Shown here: in pieces, positions 1-6,239 of the stretch
Numbering within the stretch: the first letter of the stretch is position 1
Layout of the letters: the number at the start of each line of letters is the position of its first letter
Program-made: the position numbers and the translations under genes
Source: Gemmatimonadota bacterium
Lineage (GTDB): Bacteria; Gemmatimonadota; Gemmatimonadetes; Gemmatimonadales; Gemmatimonadaceae
DNA length: 33,569 nucleotides
NCBI GenBank assembly: GCA_028287235.1
Contig: JAQBQB010000003.1
Coordinates: 1-33,569, forward strand
Direction: 5' to 3'
The notes under the pieces: generated by a model
What the model saw: only the letters and a program-made list of their open reading frames with translations
Told to the model about the DNA's origin: nothing
The model's database searches: none

Positions 1-279
1 CGAGCCGACGCTTCGATCACGGACCTTGCCGAGACGTTCCACATGACGCTCACGGGCATGAAGAAGCACGTCGGCGTTCTGGAGCAGGCGGGGCTCGTCA
101 CCACGAAGAAGATCGGGCGCGTGCGGAGGTGCCAGCTGGGCCCGCGCCGATTGGAGAAGGAAACGGTGTGGCTCGAGAGGTACCGCCAGCGCTGGGACGA
201 ACGCTTCGACGAGTTGGACAAGGTTGTCGAGGAACTGACACGAAAGGAGAAGAGCGATGAACGAAAGAATCGAAGGTAA
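1..279 (+). CDS. ArsR-family winged-helix regulator, 5' end cut off by window
   Basis: The frame is open from base 1, so the N-terminus lies outside the window; the ATG at 43 is internal. About 92 residues are visible. They read as the recognition helix and wing of an ArsR-type HTH (ITDLAETFHMTLTGMKKHV, then LEQAGLV, then a basic beta-wing), followed by a helical tail with Trp and Arg (VWLERYRQRWDERFDELD). This tail is typical of ArsR proteins paired with SRPBCC genes. The stop overlaps the start of the next gene by 23 nt, which indicates co-translation. By family knowledge it is a dimeric repressor of its own operon; the ligand cannot be deduced. Confidence 0.85.
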   Translation, partial: RADASITDLAETFHMTLTGMKKHVGVLEQAGLVTTKKIGRVRRCQLGPRRLEKETVWLERYRQRWDERFDELDKVVEELTRKEKSDERKNRR

Positions 280-772
280 GCCCAGCCCCGTGAAGCACCG
301 CACCGCGGTGGAACGGACGTCGGACCGCGAGGTGGTTGTCACGCGGACCATCAACGGCCCGGCGCGCATCGTGTTCGAGGCATTCACCAAGGCCGAGCTG
401 TTCAAGCGCTGGTGGGTGCCCAAGTCGATGGGAATGACGCTGCTGTCCTGCGAGTTGGATGTTCGTGTCGGTGGCAAGTACCGATTGGTATTCGACGCTG
501 TCCCCGAGCCTGCCGCGTTTTTCGGCACGTATGTCGACGTGACGCCGTATTCGCGCCTCGCGTGGACCAATGACGAAGGTGGCGAGGGCGGGTCCGTCAC
601 CACGGTGACCTTCGAGGAACAGGGCGGCAAGACGCTGGTGGTCCTGCGCGAGCGCTATCCGTCGAAGGAAGCGCTCGACGCTGCCGGCACCGGAGCAGCC
701 GAGGCAATGGTCGAGACGTTCGATCAGCTGGACGAGTTGCTCGTCGCCCTGGGTGAGAGCTCGGGACAGTAA
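257..772 (+). CDS. SRPBCC / AHSA1-like domain protein
   Basis: 171 aa. A single START/Bet v1-like fold of the AHSA1 (activator of Hsp90 ATPase homologue 1) family: TRTINGPARIVFEAFTKAE starts the fold, followed by the family's RWW motif (FKRWWVPKS), a VGGKYRLVF strand, FFGTYVDVTP, LAWTNDE and a C-terminal long helix (EAMVETFDQLDELLVAL). The first about 25 residues (NERIEGKPSPVKHRTAVERT) look disordered. The ATG at 257 has an upstream GGAG-like SD inside the ArsR gene (GAAAGGAGAAGAGCG). ArsR plus SRPBCC is a common two-gene operon in soil bacteria, and the SRPBCC partner is often annotated as ATPase activator or polyketide cyclase without biochemical proof. The cavity may bind a hydrophobic ligand. 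Specific function is unknown. Confidence 0.85.
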   Translation: MNERIEGKPSPVKHRTAVERTSDREVVVTRTINGPARIVFEAFTKAELFKRWWVPKSMGMTLLSCELDVRVGGKYRLVFDAVPEPAAFFGTYVDVTPYSRLAWTNDEGGEGGSVTTVTFEEQGGKTLVVLRERYPSKEALDAAGTGAAEAMVETFDQLDELLVALGESSGQ

Positions 773-880
773 CAGAAACGTGGATCTCGCGGTCGAGTGC
801 GCTTGAGTACTATGGCATATGACTACATTTAACAAATCGATAGGGATACAAGCGCTCGTCTCTCAGGCCGCGTTGGTCTT

Positions 881-1345
881 ATGAAAGTTCCACGCCTCAT
901 TGTCGGAGCCGTCGCTGTGTTCGCCGGCATCGCGTGCAGTAGTACGACCGAACCAGTACGGACGTTCGACTTTACCCTTCGGCTGACGCCCGACAGTGCC
1001 ACGTATTGTGACTTCTCTTGCTCTCCTCTGCCGACCTCCGGCACGATGACGGCACGTATGACATTTGGCACGCCAACCACGGACCTATCGCCTCCCTACG
1101 ACGACATCAGAAACATTGTCCGCGCATACAGCGACGTAGTTTTCGCGGATAGTCTGAAGGGCAAGGCGGTCGTGGGCGCCGACAGCATCGTATCGATACA
1201 GGTCGGTCCCCCCGACCCGGTCCGTGAGTACGACTATTACACATTCTCGGGAAAGATCGAGAACGGGCGCTATAGCGGTCGCTACACGGCGGAGATTGGG
1301 GGGGCGCATAACCTCGAGGTTGGCTCATTCGTTACGGTGCCGTAA
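881..1345 (+). CDS. Putative lipoprotein of unknown function
   Basis: 154 aa. It begins MKVPRLIVGAVAVFAGIAC, a short basic n-region, a hydrophobic stretch and a Cys at residue 19 followed by SST, so it is probably a lipoprotein anchored in a membrane. The mature part is polar, beta-rich and has two further Cys (YCDFSCSP) that could form a disulfide. No known domain is recognised. Base composition is less GC-rich than the neighbouring genes. It lies just outside the last attC site of the cassette array (1575) and on the opposite strand to the array. No attC was found upstream of it (773-880), so I do not count it as a cassette. The 229 bases after it (1346-1574) show no gene. Confidence 0.65.
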   Translation: MKVPRLIVGAVAVFAGIACSSTTEPVRTFDFTLRLTPDSATYCDFSCSPLPTSGTMTARMTFGTPTTDLSPPYDDIRNIVRAYSDVVFADSLKGKAVVGADSIVSIQVGPPDPVREYDYYTFSGKIENGRYSGRYTAEIGGAHNLEVGSFVTVP

Positions 1346-1574
1346 CTCGGCTGCGAGCGATCAGCGAACCTGCTCTCACAGCGGACATCATTCCGTGAGA
1401 TTGGGGTTCGCGTTCTAATAAGCTCGCGACGGGGCGCATCTGTGTCGGGGATGCGCAACCGCCGTGGGAGTCGGTTCGTGGTGGGGTTGCCGGAAAGAAT
1501 CAGCGGAACGCAATTATCCGACATGCGTGGGCCGAACGAGCTTGTCGTCCAGCTGCCTCGCGATGCGTGTGCCT

Positions 1575-1672
1575 GCCTAACGCCCCAGCTAGCCCGCAAA
1601 GAGCCACACAAGAGTGATGCCGAAGGCATCACAATTCAATAAACCCTTCGTCGGCTTCAGCGTTCGTTAGCC
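1575..1672 (-). other. attC site 1 (last site of the array)
   Basis: 98 bp. On the minus strand it runs from R'' (GGCTAAC, 1672-1666) with L'' GCTGAAGC to R' (GTTAGGC, 1581-1575) preceded by GCTAGCTGGGGC. The central variable part contains a perfect hairpin, GTGATGCC (1614-1621), loop GAA, GGCATCAC (1625-1632). It follows the small membrane-protein gene by 7 nt. Beyond its R' core no further attC is seen, so this is the distal end of the array. Confidence 0.85.
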
Positions 1673-1679
1673 AGCGGGG

Positions 1680-1886
1680 TCATAGAACGCGTGTGCGGCG
1701 CCAGGCGCGCACAGCGATCCAGCCAAAGAAGACGGCCAGAACCGGAAAGGCGATGGCGCCGACGAAGGCCCCGCCACCGCCCGCGCGAGTGCGGCTTAGA
1801 AAAGAAGTCACGGCTAGAAGCCGGGCGGTGTAAAACACGAAGAATGCGCTTATGAAGCCTGCGATCAGCGCGAGAGCGCGACTCAT
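1680..1886 (-). CDS. Small membrane protein, cassette-borne
   Basis: 68 aa with two hydrophobic segments (about residues 5-28, LALIAGFISAFFVFYTARLL, and about 40-60, AFVGAIAFPVLAVFFGWIAV), separated by a short Arg/Gly-rich loop (SRTRAGGGG) and ended by a basic tail (RAWRRTRVL). The ATG at 1886 is preceded by an AAGGAGGC ribosome-binding site. The stop lies 7 nt from the R'' core of attC 1 and the gene reads in the orientation of the cassette, so it is a one-gene cassette of about 340 bp. No family is recognised. Short two-helix proteins of this sort are common in cassette arrays and their roles are unknown. Confidence 0.7.
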   Translation of the reverse strand: MSRALALIAGFISAFFVFYTARLLAVTSFLSRTRAGGGGAFVGAIAFPVLAVFFGWIAVRAWRRTRVL

Positions 1887-1917
1887 GAGAGCCTCCTTGG
1901 AATCAATCTTCGTTGCT

Positions 1918-2037
1918 GGCTAACGCCCTAGCTAAGCTACGAGCCTTCAAGGGACAATACCGAAAGACTGAATCGAGATGACGGCCGGCGCTATCCTGCC
2001 GAGATGCAGAACTCGTCAGCTTCAGCGTCCGTTAGGA
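1918..2037 (-). other. attC site 2
   Basis: 120 bp. On the minus strand: R'' TCCTAAC (2037-2031), L'' GCTGAAGC, a long imperfectly paired middle, then GCTTAGCTAGGGC followed by R' GTTAGCC (1924-1918). The 13-nt pattern before R' matches the other sites. It separates the small membrane-protein cassette from the glycine-zipper protein cassette. Confidence 0.8.
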
Positions 2038-2346
2038 TCAACGACGACCTGCGGGAAACGCGCGCCGCGGGCGAGCCGCGCCGGAGGTTTCGATGGCTCT
2101 GCGCGCGTGGGCCGGCGGTGGGGTGGCGCACAACCCAACGACGTTGTCGCGATGACGCGCGCAACGATCAACCCAACGACTGGGTCGAGATCCGCGGCGC
2201 AACAACGGAACTTCGCAGCGTTCCGGCACAGTCGCAACGAAGGCGAATTGGATCCTCGCGGTGGCGGAAACGCGGCGTGGATCGGTCGCAGGCGCGCGTC
2301 CGCTATATGGAGTCTTTCGTCGTTGCTCGCGGACGTGTCAGTGCAG
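2038..2346. other. Non-coding part of a cassette, no gene recognised
   Basis: About 310 bases lie between attC 2 and the stop of the next gene. Open frames exist on both strands, but their peptides are Arg/Pro-rich and look like chance reading of GC-rich DNA. The short word CAACCCAACGAC occurs twice (near 2133 and 2169). I see no promoter, RNA or terminator that I can support. Confidence 0.4.
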
Positions 2347-3417
2347 TCATCGGCCGACTATCACGTTTATCCAATGACGCACCGGAAACAGGGTTCCCGC
2401 TGCGAATCCGATCACGCCGCCAAGGCCGGCGTCCAACAATGCATTGGTCAGTCGGTCGGTGAGCCGGCCACTCACACTGCCCGCTGGGTGGCTGAGTGCG
2501 TAACCAGTCGTTGCGCCAACGCCAGCCCCGACCATCGCCCCGCGCCAACCTCCCGTCGTTCGAGACGGACTACCCGAGGCAATTTCAAGTGATCGCATCT
2601 GCTCGAGGCCGATCATGATCTCGGCATCGTTTACCAAGACGAGAAGCGTGTCCCCCCGCAAGGAGCGAAGGACGCCCTCGCTGCTCGGTACGCCCGATTC
2701 GGCGATCGACGTTCGGATTCGCATACCGGGCAGAAGGCGCACTGGGCTTCTGGTGTGCGCGGCTCTCGTCGAGAGGTTGCCCTGGGTGCCGCCGAACGCC
2801 GAGCCGGGAAGGTTCGCCTCCGACCAACGGTCGTAGGGTTTCCGGGCACCCAGCGCCCCGCCAAGCAATGCGCCGGGAACCGACAACACCACGGGAAGGA
2901 GAACTTTGACGCACGTACCGTCGCGGCAGCCATTGCTGCTAGATTCGCGGTCCGTGACGTATCCGATTGCCAATCCAGCGGCGATGCCTACGATCACGCC
3001 AATCGCGGCGCCACGGACGGCACCGAACGCGCGCGGGGCAGGTCCGCGGGTCTCAATCCGAGTAACCGACAGCGCAGGAAGACCGATCGGTACTCGCTCG
3101 TTTTCGAACCGAACCAGTAGCGTGTCCTGCGTGAGCGAGACTGTCGTTCCGATGCGCGCCGTGATCCTCGCCTCGGGTGCCCACACGCGAACGCGCGAGC
3201 CCGCGCTGTCTGGTTGCTGCGCGATGAGTGTGGTAGGAATTGCCAGCGCAAGTGCCAGTCTGCGAACGAGGTCTCTGGAACCGCCGCCACCGGCTGGATC
3301 GAAGCTCGTCTTCGAAGCGCGCGCTAGTGTCTCGTCGCAGAAATTGGGCGAGGTAATCGCTCGAGGGAGTCCCTCCTCACCGAGGGCTGAGTGATCATCG
3401 CGGCGAGATGCTTTCAC
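2347..3417 (-). CDS. Duplicated glycine-zipper membrane protein of unknown function, cassette-borne
   Basis: Up to 356 aa; the true start is uncertain. A signal-like segment (VRRLALALAIPTTLIAQQ) sits near residues 51-68, so translation may begin downstream of the first start codon. Two homologous halves follow. Each has a small beta-barrel-like stretch containing GDTLLV or QDTLLV and ending in a short RIETRG or SLEIASG strand, then a Gly/Ala-rich helical hairpin (GAVRGAAIGVIVGIAAGLAIG and GWRGAMVGAGVGATTGYALS). The second helix pair follows the same layout (VPGALLGGALGARKPYDRW; GLGGVIGFAAGTLFPVRHW). It is therefore a tandem duplication of an SH3-like plus glycine-zipper unit, probably envelope-associated. 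No function is recognised. Confidence 0.6.
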   Translation of the reverse strand: MKASRRDDHSALGEEGLPRAITSPNFCDETLARASKTSFDPAGGGGSRDLVRRLALALAIPTTLIAQQPDSAGSRVRVWAPEARITARIGTTVSLTQDTLLVRFENERVPIGLPALSVTRIETRGPAPRAFGAVRGAAIGVIVGIAAGLAIGYVTDRESSSNGCRDGTCVKVLLPVVLSVPGALLGGALGARKPYDRWSEANLPGSAFGGTQGNLSTRAAHTRSPVRLLPGMRIRTSIAESGVPSSEGVLRSLRGDTLLVLVNDAEIMIGLEQMRSLEIASGSPSRTTGGWRGAMVGAGVGATTGYALSHPAGSVSGRLTDRLTNALLDAGLGGVIGFAAGTLFPVRHWINVIVGR

Positions 3418-3600
3418 CGATCGCTCGCCGGCTTCAATGCAGAACTCCTCGCAGAACTCCTCGGCGTCGCGCGGAAGCGGGTAGTAGAAGAAAAGCGGCG
3501 CGCGACCGTGACTATAAGCCGCAGTGTCCGAACATCCTGGATTGCTATCAGGTAGAGAGAATCAGTCCTTGACATGACTTGCCACAATGCTGGAGGTGAT

Positions 3601-3699
3601 GCCTAACGCCTGAGCTAAGCTGCAAACGAGGCAAACAAAAGCGCCGGCGTTAGCCGGCGCAATCAGAAAATCGCTTGTTAGCTTCAGCGTTCGTTATGC
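3601..3699 (-). other. attC site 3
   Basis: 99 bp. On the minus strand: R'' GCATAAC (3699-3693), spacer GAAC, L'' GCTGAAGC, a variable part with the hairpin GCGCCGGC-gtta-GCCGGCGC (within 3641-3660), then GCTTAGCTCAGGC and R' GTTAGGC (3607-3601). This is the clearest match to a classical 59-base element and fixes the orientation of the array. The hicB stop codon TAA is part of the R'' core. Confidence 0.9.
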
Positions 3700-3906
3700 A
3701 GCAACCTCGACGATGGTTGCGTAGCTGTGCGGCTCCGGCGCCGCGAGGCCTTCCGCTCGGAGACCTTCAACGTGGAAGGCGATCGCCTCCTGCATCGTGC
3801 TTTCAACGTCTGCTCGCGTCTTGCCGGTAGCGACACATCCCGGAACATCCGGAGAGTATGCGGAGAAGCCAGTCTCAGTCTGCTCAACCACGACGAGGAG
3901 TTTCAT
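3694..3906 (-). CDS. hicB: HicB-type antitoxin
   Basis: 70 aa. Short HicB with the degenerate RNase H-like fold: KLLVVVEQTETGFSAYSPDVPGC contains the family's hallmark sequence PDVPGCVATGKT, followed by a helix (RADVESTMQEAIAFHVEGL) and a C-terminal strand (SYATIVEVAA). It neutralises the HicA mRNA interferase. There is no extra HTH or RHH domain, so any autoregulation would rely on the complex. The ATG overlaps the hicA stop in an ATGA junction, and its own TAA lies inside the attC 3 R'' core. The toxin-first order is normal for hicAB. Confidence 0.9.
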   Translation of the reverse strand: MKLLVVVEQTETGFSAYSPDVPGCVATGKTRADVESTMQEAIAFHVEGLRAEGLAAPEPHSYATIVEVAA

Positions 3907-4091
3907 GCTTTGAGCCCTGCCTGCTTAAGGATGCTGTTTAAGGTGCCTGGCGCGAGGTCATCGCCAGGATGGCCGGCGACTGTTACGAGACCAGGCTTAC
4001 TCGGATGCTTGTACTGCTGATGGCTGCCACGACTTCGTACCAGAGCCCATCCATCTTCAGTCAGGAGCCGGAGGAGGTCACGAACCTTCAT
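3903..4091 (-). CDS. hicA: HicA-type mRNA interferase toxin
   Basis: 62 aa. Double-stranded RNA-binding-like fold of the HicA family: MKVRDLLRLLTEDGWALVRSRGSHQQYKHP carries the catalytic His in GSHQQY, and the second half has PGLVTVAGHPGDDLAPGTL followed by a helix (NSILKQAGLKA). Family knowledge: it cleaves mRNA independently of the ribosome. The length is standard and all motifs are intact, so it should be active. Around 110 bases separate it from attC 4, enough for its own promoter. Toxin-antitoxin cassettes are thought to stabilise cassette arrays against loss. Confidence 0.9.
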   Translation of the reverse strand: MKVRDLLRLLTEDGWALVRSRGSHQQYKHPSKPGLVTVAGHPGDDLAPGTLNSILKQAGLKA

Positions 4092-4202
4092 CTCGTAATC
4101 TCGACTCAGTAGGCACTGTCAGCAAGTAACAGGTGGTGCCACCAAAACCCTACGCTCTTCTAGACTAGTGATGGGTTGATGTTCCGCGATGCCCGGATTG
4201 CT

Positions 4203-4300
4203 GCACAACGCTCCAGCTCAGCTGCGGGCGAGTCAAATACGAGCGCGGGCGAAGCCCGCGCAATCCTCCGATCGCCCGACTGCTGCAGCGCACGTTATAT
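4203..4300 (-). other. attC site 4
   Basis: 98 bp. On the minus strand: R'' ATATAAC (4300-4294), spacer GTGC, L'' GCTGCAGC, the central stem GCGCGGGC-ttc-GCCCGCGC, then GCTGAGCTGGAGC and R' GTTGTGC (4209-4203). It has the same length as attC 5 and is about 80% identical to it, so the two belong to one attC subfamily and may descend from the same cassette pool. Confidence 0.88.
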
Positions 4301-4339
4301 GACAGGCAGGATGATCGCAAATCCGGGTATATATCCTAC

Positions 4340-4353
4340 TTGACATATGTCAA
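4340..4353. promoter_or_regulatory. Palindromic operator overlapping the higBA-like promoter
   Basis: TTGACATATGTCAA is a perfect 14-bp palindrome whose first six bases are also a consensus -35 hexamer. It lies 24 bp before the start of the toxin gene at 4377. A CATAAG-like -10 candidate follows at a plausible distance. The natural reading is an autoregulatory site bound by the XRE antitoxin. Confidence 0.6.
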
Positions 4354-4376
4354 AAAAGACATAAGTTCCAAGGGAC

Positions 4377-4721
4377 ATGGCGACGACCGACAAGCCCCTG
4401 GTATGGCTGCGCGGCGAAGTGAAGACGCCGCCATTCTCGGCAGCGGCCCGCCTTGAAGCCGGGGCGCTGCTGCGACGCCTCCAAGGCGGCGAGCGGCTGA
4501 GCATGCCGCACTCCCGCCCGATGCCCGCTGTTGGGTCCCGGTGCCACGAGCTGCGAATCGTCGATGTGGGCAAGACTTGGCGGATCGTTTACCGGTTGGA
4601 GGCCGATGCCGTGGTGATCGCGGACGTGTTTCAGAAAGCGACACAACAAACGCCAGCCAGAGTCATGGCGGACTGCGAGCGACGACTCAAGCACTACGAC
4701 CGAGTGATTCGAGAGGAGTGA
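4377..4721 (+). CDS. HigB-like / RelE-superfamily toxin (phage Gp49-like family)
   Basis: 114 aa. ParE/RelE-fold toxin of the HigB or Gp49-like family: PLVWLRGEVKTPPFSAAARLEAGALLRRLQ helices, then LSMPHSRPMPAVGSRCHELRI, the core strands VGKTWRIVYRLEADAVVIADVFQKAT and a C-terminal helix (ERRLKHYDRVI). By family knowledge it is a ribosome-dependent mRNA endonuclease. Toxin-first order with an XRE antitoxin 4 nt downstream fits HigBA. It lies between two minus-oriented attC sites but on the plus strand, so it is reversed relative to its cassette and needs its own promoter, which is visible at 4340. Confidence 0.85.
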   Translation: MATTDKPLVWLRGEVKTPPFSAAARLEAGALLRRLQGGERLSMPHSRPMPAVGSRCHELRIVDVGKTWRIVYRLEADAVVIADVFQKATQQTPARVMADCERRLKHYDRVIREE

Positions 4722-4725
4722 CGGT

Positions 4726-5046
4726 ATGGACGCGAAGAAACGAAAGCGACTGGAAGCGGCAGGATGGGCAGTCGGCGACACGGCGGCGTTTCTGAAGCTG
4801 ACGCCGCAAGAGGCGGCCTTGGTGGAGATGCGCCTTGCCTTGAGTCGGAGTTTGCGAGAGCGGCGGCTCGCCGCCGGCCTCACTCAGACGGCGCTCGCCA
4901 AAGCACTCGGCTCGAGCCAATCTCGCGTCGCGAAGCTTGAGGGTGGCGACCCAAGTGTGTCGCTGGAACTGCTCATTCGCGCACTATTGTCTGTCGGCGC
5001 AAGCCGGAAAGATGTGGCCCACGCGCTCGCCCGCCGCGTAGCGTAG
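4726..5046 (+). CDS. HigA-like XRE-family antitoxin
   Basis: 106 aa. The N-terminal about 40 residues (KKRKRLEAAGWAVGDTAAFL) form a toxin-contacting helical region common in this antitoxin group. A helix-turn-helix of the Cro/CI type follows (LRERRLAAGLTQTALAKALG, then SQSRVAKLEGGDPSVSLELL). A GAGGAG ribosome-binding site overlaps the end of the toxin gene, 9 nt before the ATG. It should neutralise the upstream toxin and repress the palindromic promoter. The gene ends 5 nt before attC 5, so the module fills its cassette. Confidence 0.87.
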   Translation: MDAKKRKRLEAAGWAVGDTAAFLKLTPQEAALVEMRLALSRSLRERRLAAGLTQTALAKALGSSQSRVAKLEGGDPSVSLELLIRALLSVGASRKDVAHALARRVA

Positions 5047-5051
5047 CTGTC

Positions 5052-5149
5052 ATATAACGCCAAAGTTCAGCTGCGGGCGAGTCAAATAAGAGCGCGTGCG
5101 GAGTACGCGCAATCCTCAGATCGCCCGTCTGCTACAACGCTCGTTAGGC
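5052..5149 (-). other. attC site 5
   Basis: 98 bp. On the minus strand: R'' GCCTAAC (5149-5143), spacer GAGC, L'' GTTGTAGC, a middle stem GCGCGTAC-tcc-GCACGCGC, then GCTGAACTTTGGC and R' GTTATAT (5058-5052). It is closely similar to attC 4 along its full length. It follows the stop of the membrane-protein gene at 5185 by 35 nt. Confidence 0.88.
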
Positions 5150-5184
5150 CGCGTCTATGCGCGAAATCGCTCGACATCGCGGTT

Positions 5185-5814
5185 TCATATCGTCGACGGA
5201 ATAGTTGCTGGCGGCGAAAGAGTGATGGCTGAAAGTCCTGACGCGGCCGATTCCATGTCCGTGCGTGCAATCATCGGTGCATTCGCCATGATGCATGCGA
5301 GCCGCTGGAGAGCGTCATCCTTGTCACCAGTTATTTGATTGGCGATTGTGTACGCGAGCAGATAGCGATGCGTTCGCTCAAGACAAATGTGAAACGCGCC
5401 AAACTGCCTTGCGCCGCGTGAATATAGCCAAAACGCTACTCCGGCTACGAGCTCGATGATTGCTCCGCTGATTAGACCGACCCTCGCGACGCTCATGGAT
5501 TCGCTCGTTGGCGGTGCAACTTTGCCGAACCGAGCGAGAGCATCGAACAACAAGGCGTATCCGAGAGCAACGATGACAACCCAGAAACCGACGCGAGCGG
5601 CCGATCGCGCGGTACCGAAGCTTTGTTTAGCCTGATCCTGAACGTCTTGATAGTACTGTAGGATCAAGGCCTCGTGCTTCGAGACGACATCTCCCATCGA
5701 GCCGGAGTCGATTGCCTCCTTGAGCTCGGCGCAGGTCTTTTCCATTCGGAGATGGCGATCGGCATTGGCGGACGGGATGTGAGCGGAGCGATCGACCGCA
5801 GCAGGAGTGCCCAT
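5185..5814 (-). CDS. Two-TM protein resembling TRADD-N-associated membrane proteins, cassette-borne
   Basis: 209 aa. A soluble helical N-terminus (ELKEAIDSGSMGDVVSKHEA) leads into LILQYYQDVQDQAKQSFGTA and a first TM helix (VGFWVVIVALGYALLFDALA, about residues 76-95). A loop and a second TM follow (RVGLISGAIIELVAGVAFWL). After it comes an amphipathic helix with GAFHICLERTHRYLLA and a last helix (DDALQRLACIMANAP). This order of a YYQ...A..SF..A helix, TM, ISGAIIE TM and a long helix resembles the TRADD-N-associated membrane domain of bacterial conflict systems. The assignment is from memory and only moderately certain. Start: ATG at 5814 with AAGGGAGCAACTT upstream. It reads with the cassette orientation. 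Confidence 0.6.
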   Translation of the reverse strand: MGTPAAVDRSAHIPSANADRHLRMEKTCAELKEAIDSGSMGDVVSKHEALILQYYQDVQDQAKQSFGTARSAARVGFWVVIVALGYALLFDALARFGKVAPPTSESMSVARVGLISGAIIELVAGVAFWLYSRGARQFGAFHICLERTHRYLLAYTIANQITGDKDDALQRLACIMANAPMIARTDMESAASGLSAITLSPPATIPSTI

Positions 5815-5870
5815 AAGTTGCTCCCTTTACGAGGTGATTGTAACCACGTTAATGCTCACGAGCGCCAGCG

Positions 5871-5901
5871 GCCTAACGCCAGTTCGACAGCGATGTTATG
5901 C
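5871..5901 (-). other. Short attC-like element at the upstream edge of the array
   Basis: 31 bp. On the minus strand GCATAAC (5901-5895) and GTTAGGC (5877-5871) bracket ATCGCTGTCGAACTGGC. The sequence before GTTAGGC (GTCGAACTGGC) matches the R'-proximal pattern of attC 5 (GCTGAACTTTGGC), but the long central part is missing. It could be a truncated attC, a minimal attC or the remnant of an attI site. Confidence 0.5.
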
Positions 5902-6017
5902 GACATCCAGAATAATAACAATACATCCACACCTACCTATTCCGGGCGCCCTGTCGCCAACTCGACCGCAAACTCTCTGTCGACACTAGCTTGCCGCACG
6001 CGATGTTTCTCCGTCAT

Positions 6018-6053
6018 GCACGTTATCCAACATACACTCGCTGTATAACGTGC
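6018..6053. repeat. Inverted repeat upstream of the cassette array
   Basis: GCACGTTAT (6018-6026) and ATAACGTGC (6045-6053) are perfect 9-bp arms around an 18-nt loop. The arms contain attC core-like sequence (GTTAT, ATAAC plus GTGC as in attC 4), so this may be a relic of another recombination site, although it lacks recognisable L boxes. The surrounding 5902-6099 has no convincing gene. Confidence 0.4.
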
Positions 6054-6099
6054 AAGGACGCTCGAAAACGCTCTGAGCATCTGCCACTCCCCATACAGC

Positions 6100-6138
6100 C
6101 AGCGCCGCCGCAAGCCAGTTCGGCTCACGGCGGCGCTG
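6100..6138. terminator. Strong stem-loop between array and next gene
   Basis: CAGCGCCGCCG (6100-6110) pairs perfectly with CGGCGGCGCTG (6128-6138), and the loop contains a further AGCC/GGCT pairing. There is no clear T-run on either side, so intrinsic termination is plausible but not certain. It lies downstream of the minus-strand gene ending at 6240. Confidence 0.45.
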
Positions 6139-6239
6139 TTCCCTACTCGCTCCAATAAACTACCGCGGATTCAACTCTCTCCCCGCATTCACATCATCAA
6201 AATTCAATAACGTAGTCCACACCATCGGATCCGTTCCTG

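Larger units (their letters stand above)
1575..5901 (-). mobile_element. Integron gene-cassette array without a visible integrase (CALIN-like)
   Basis: Five attC-type sites at 1575-1672, 1918-2037, 3601-3699, 4203-4300 and 5052-5149 plus a short attC-like element at 5871-5901 cut this region into five cassettes of roughly 340, 1680, 600, 850 and 820 bp. Each site has RYYYAAC and GTTRRRY-type cores at its ends. On the minus strand the inner boxes match the classical pattern: the R' end is preceded by a 13-nt stretch such as GCTTAGCTCAGGC, as in 59-base elements, and the R'' side carries the 8-nt L box. So the whole array points toward lower coordinates. Genes sit within a few bases of the R'' core (hicB even ends inside it), as is usual in cassettes. 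An integrase would be expected above position 5901, but no tyrosine recombinase is encoded anywhere in the window. The contents (two toxin-antitoxin modules and small membrane proteins) are typical of sedentary chromosomal arrays. Confidence 0.85.

Noticed and set aside
98-835. 245-aa minus-strand ORF over the ArsR/SRPBCC genes
   Set aside because: Antisense to two well-supported overlapping genes; composition is that of a shadow frame.
881-1345. Lipoprotein gene as a sixth cassette
   Set aside because: No attC site was found at 773-880, and the R' end of attC 1 marks the end of the array on that side.
5937-6155. 72-aa minus-strand ORF upstream of the cassette array
   Set aside because: It runs through the 9-bp inverted repeat and has no ribosome-binding site, domain or protein-like composition.
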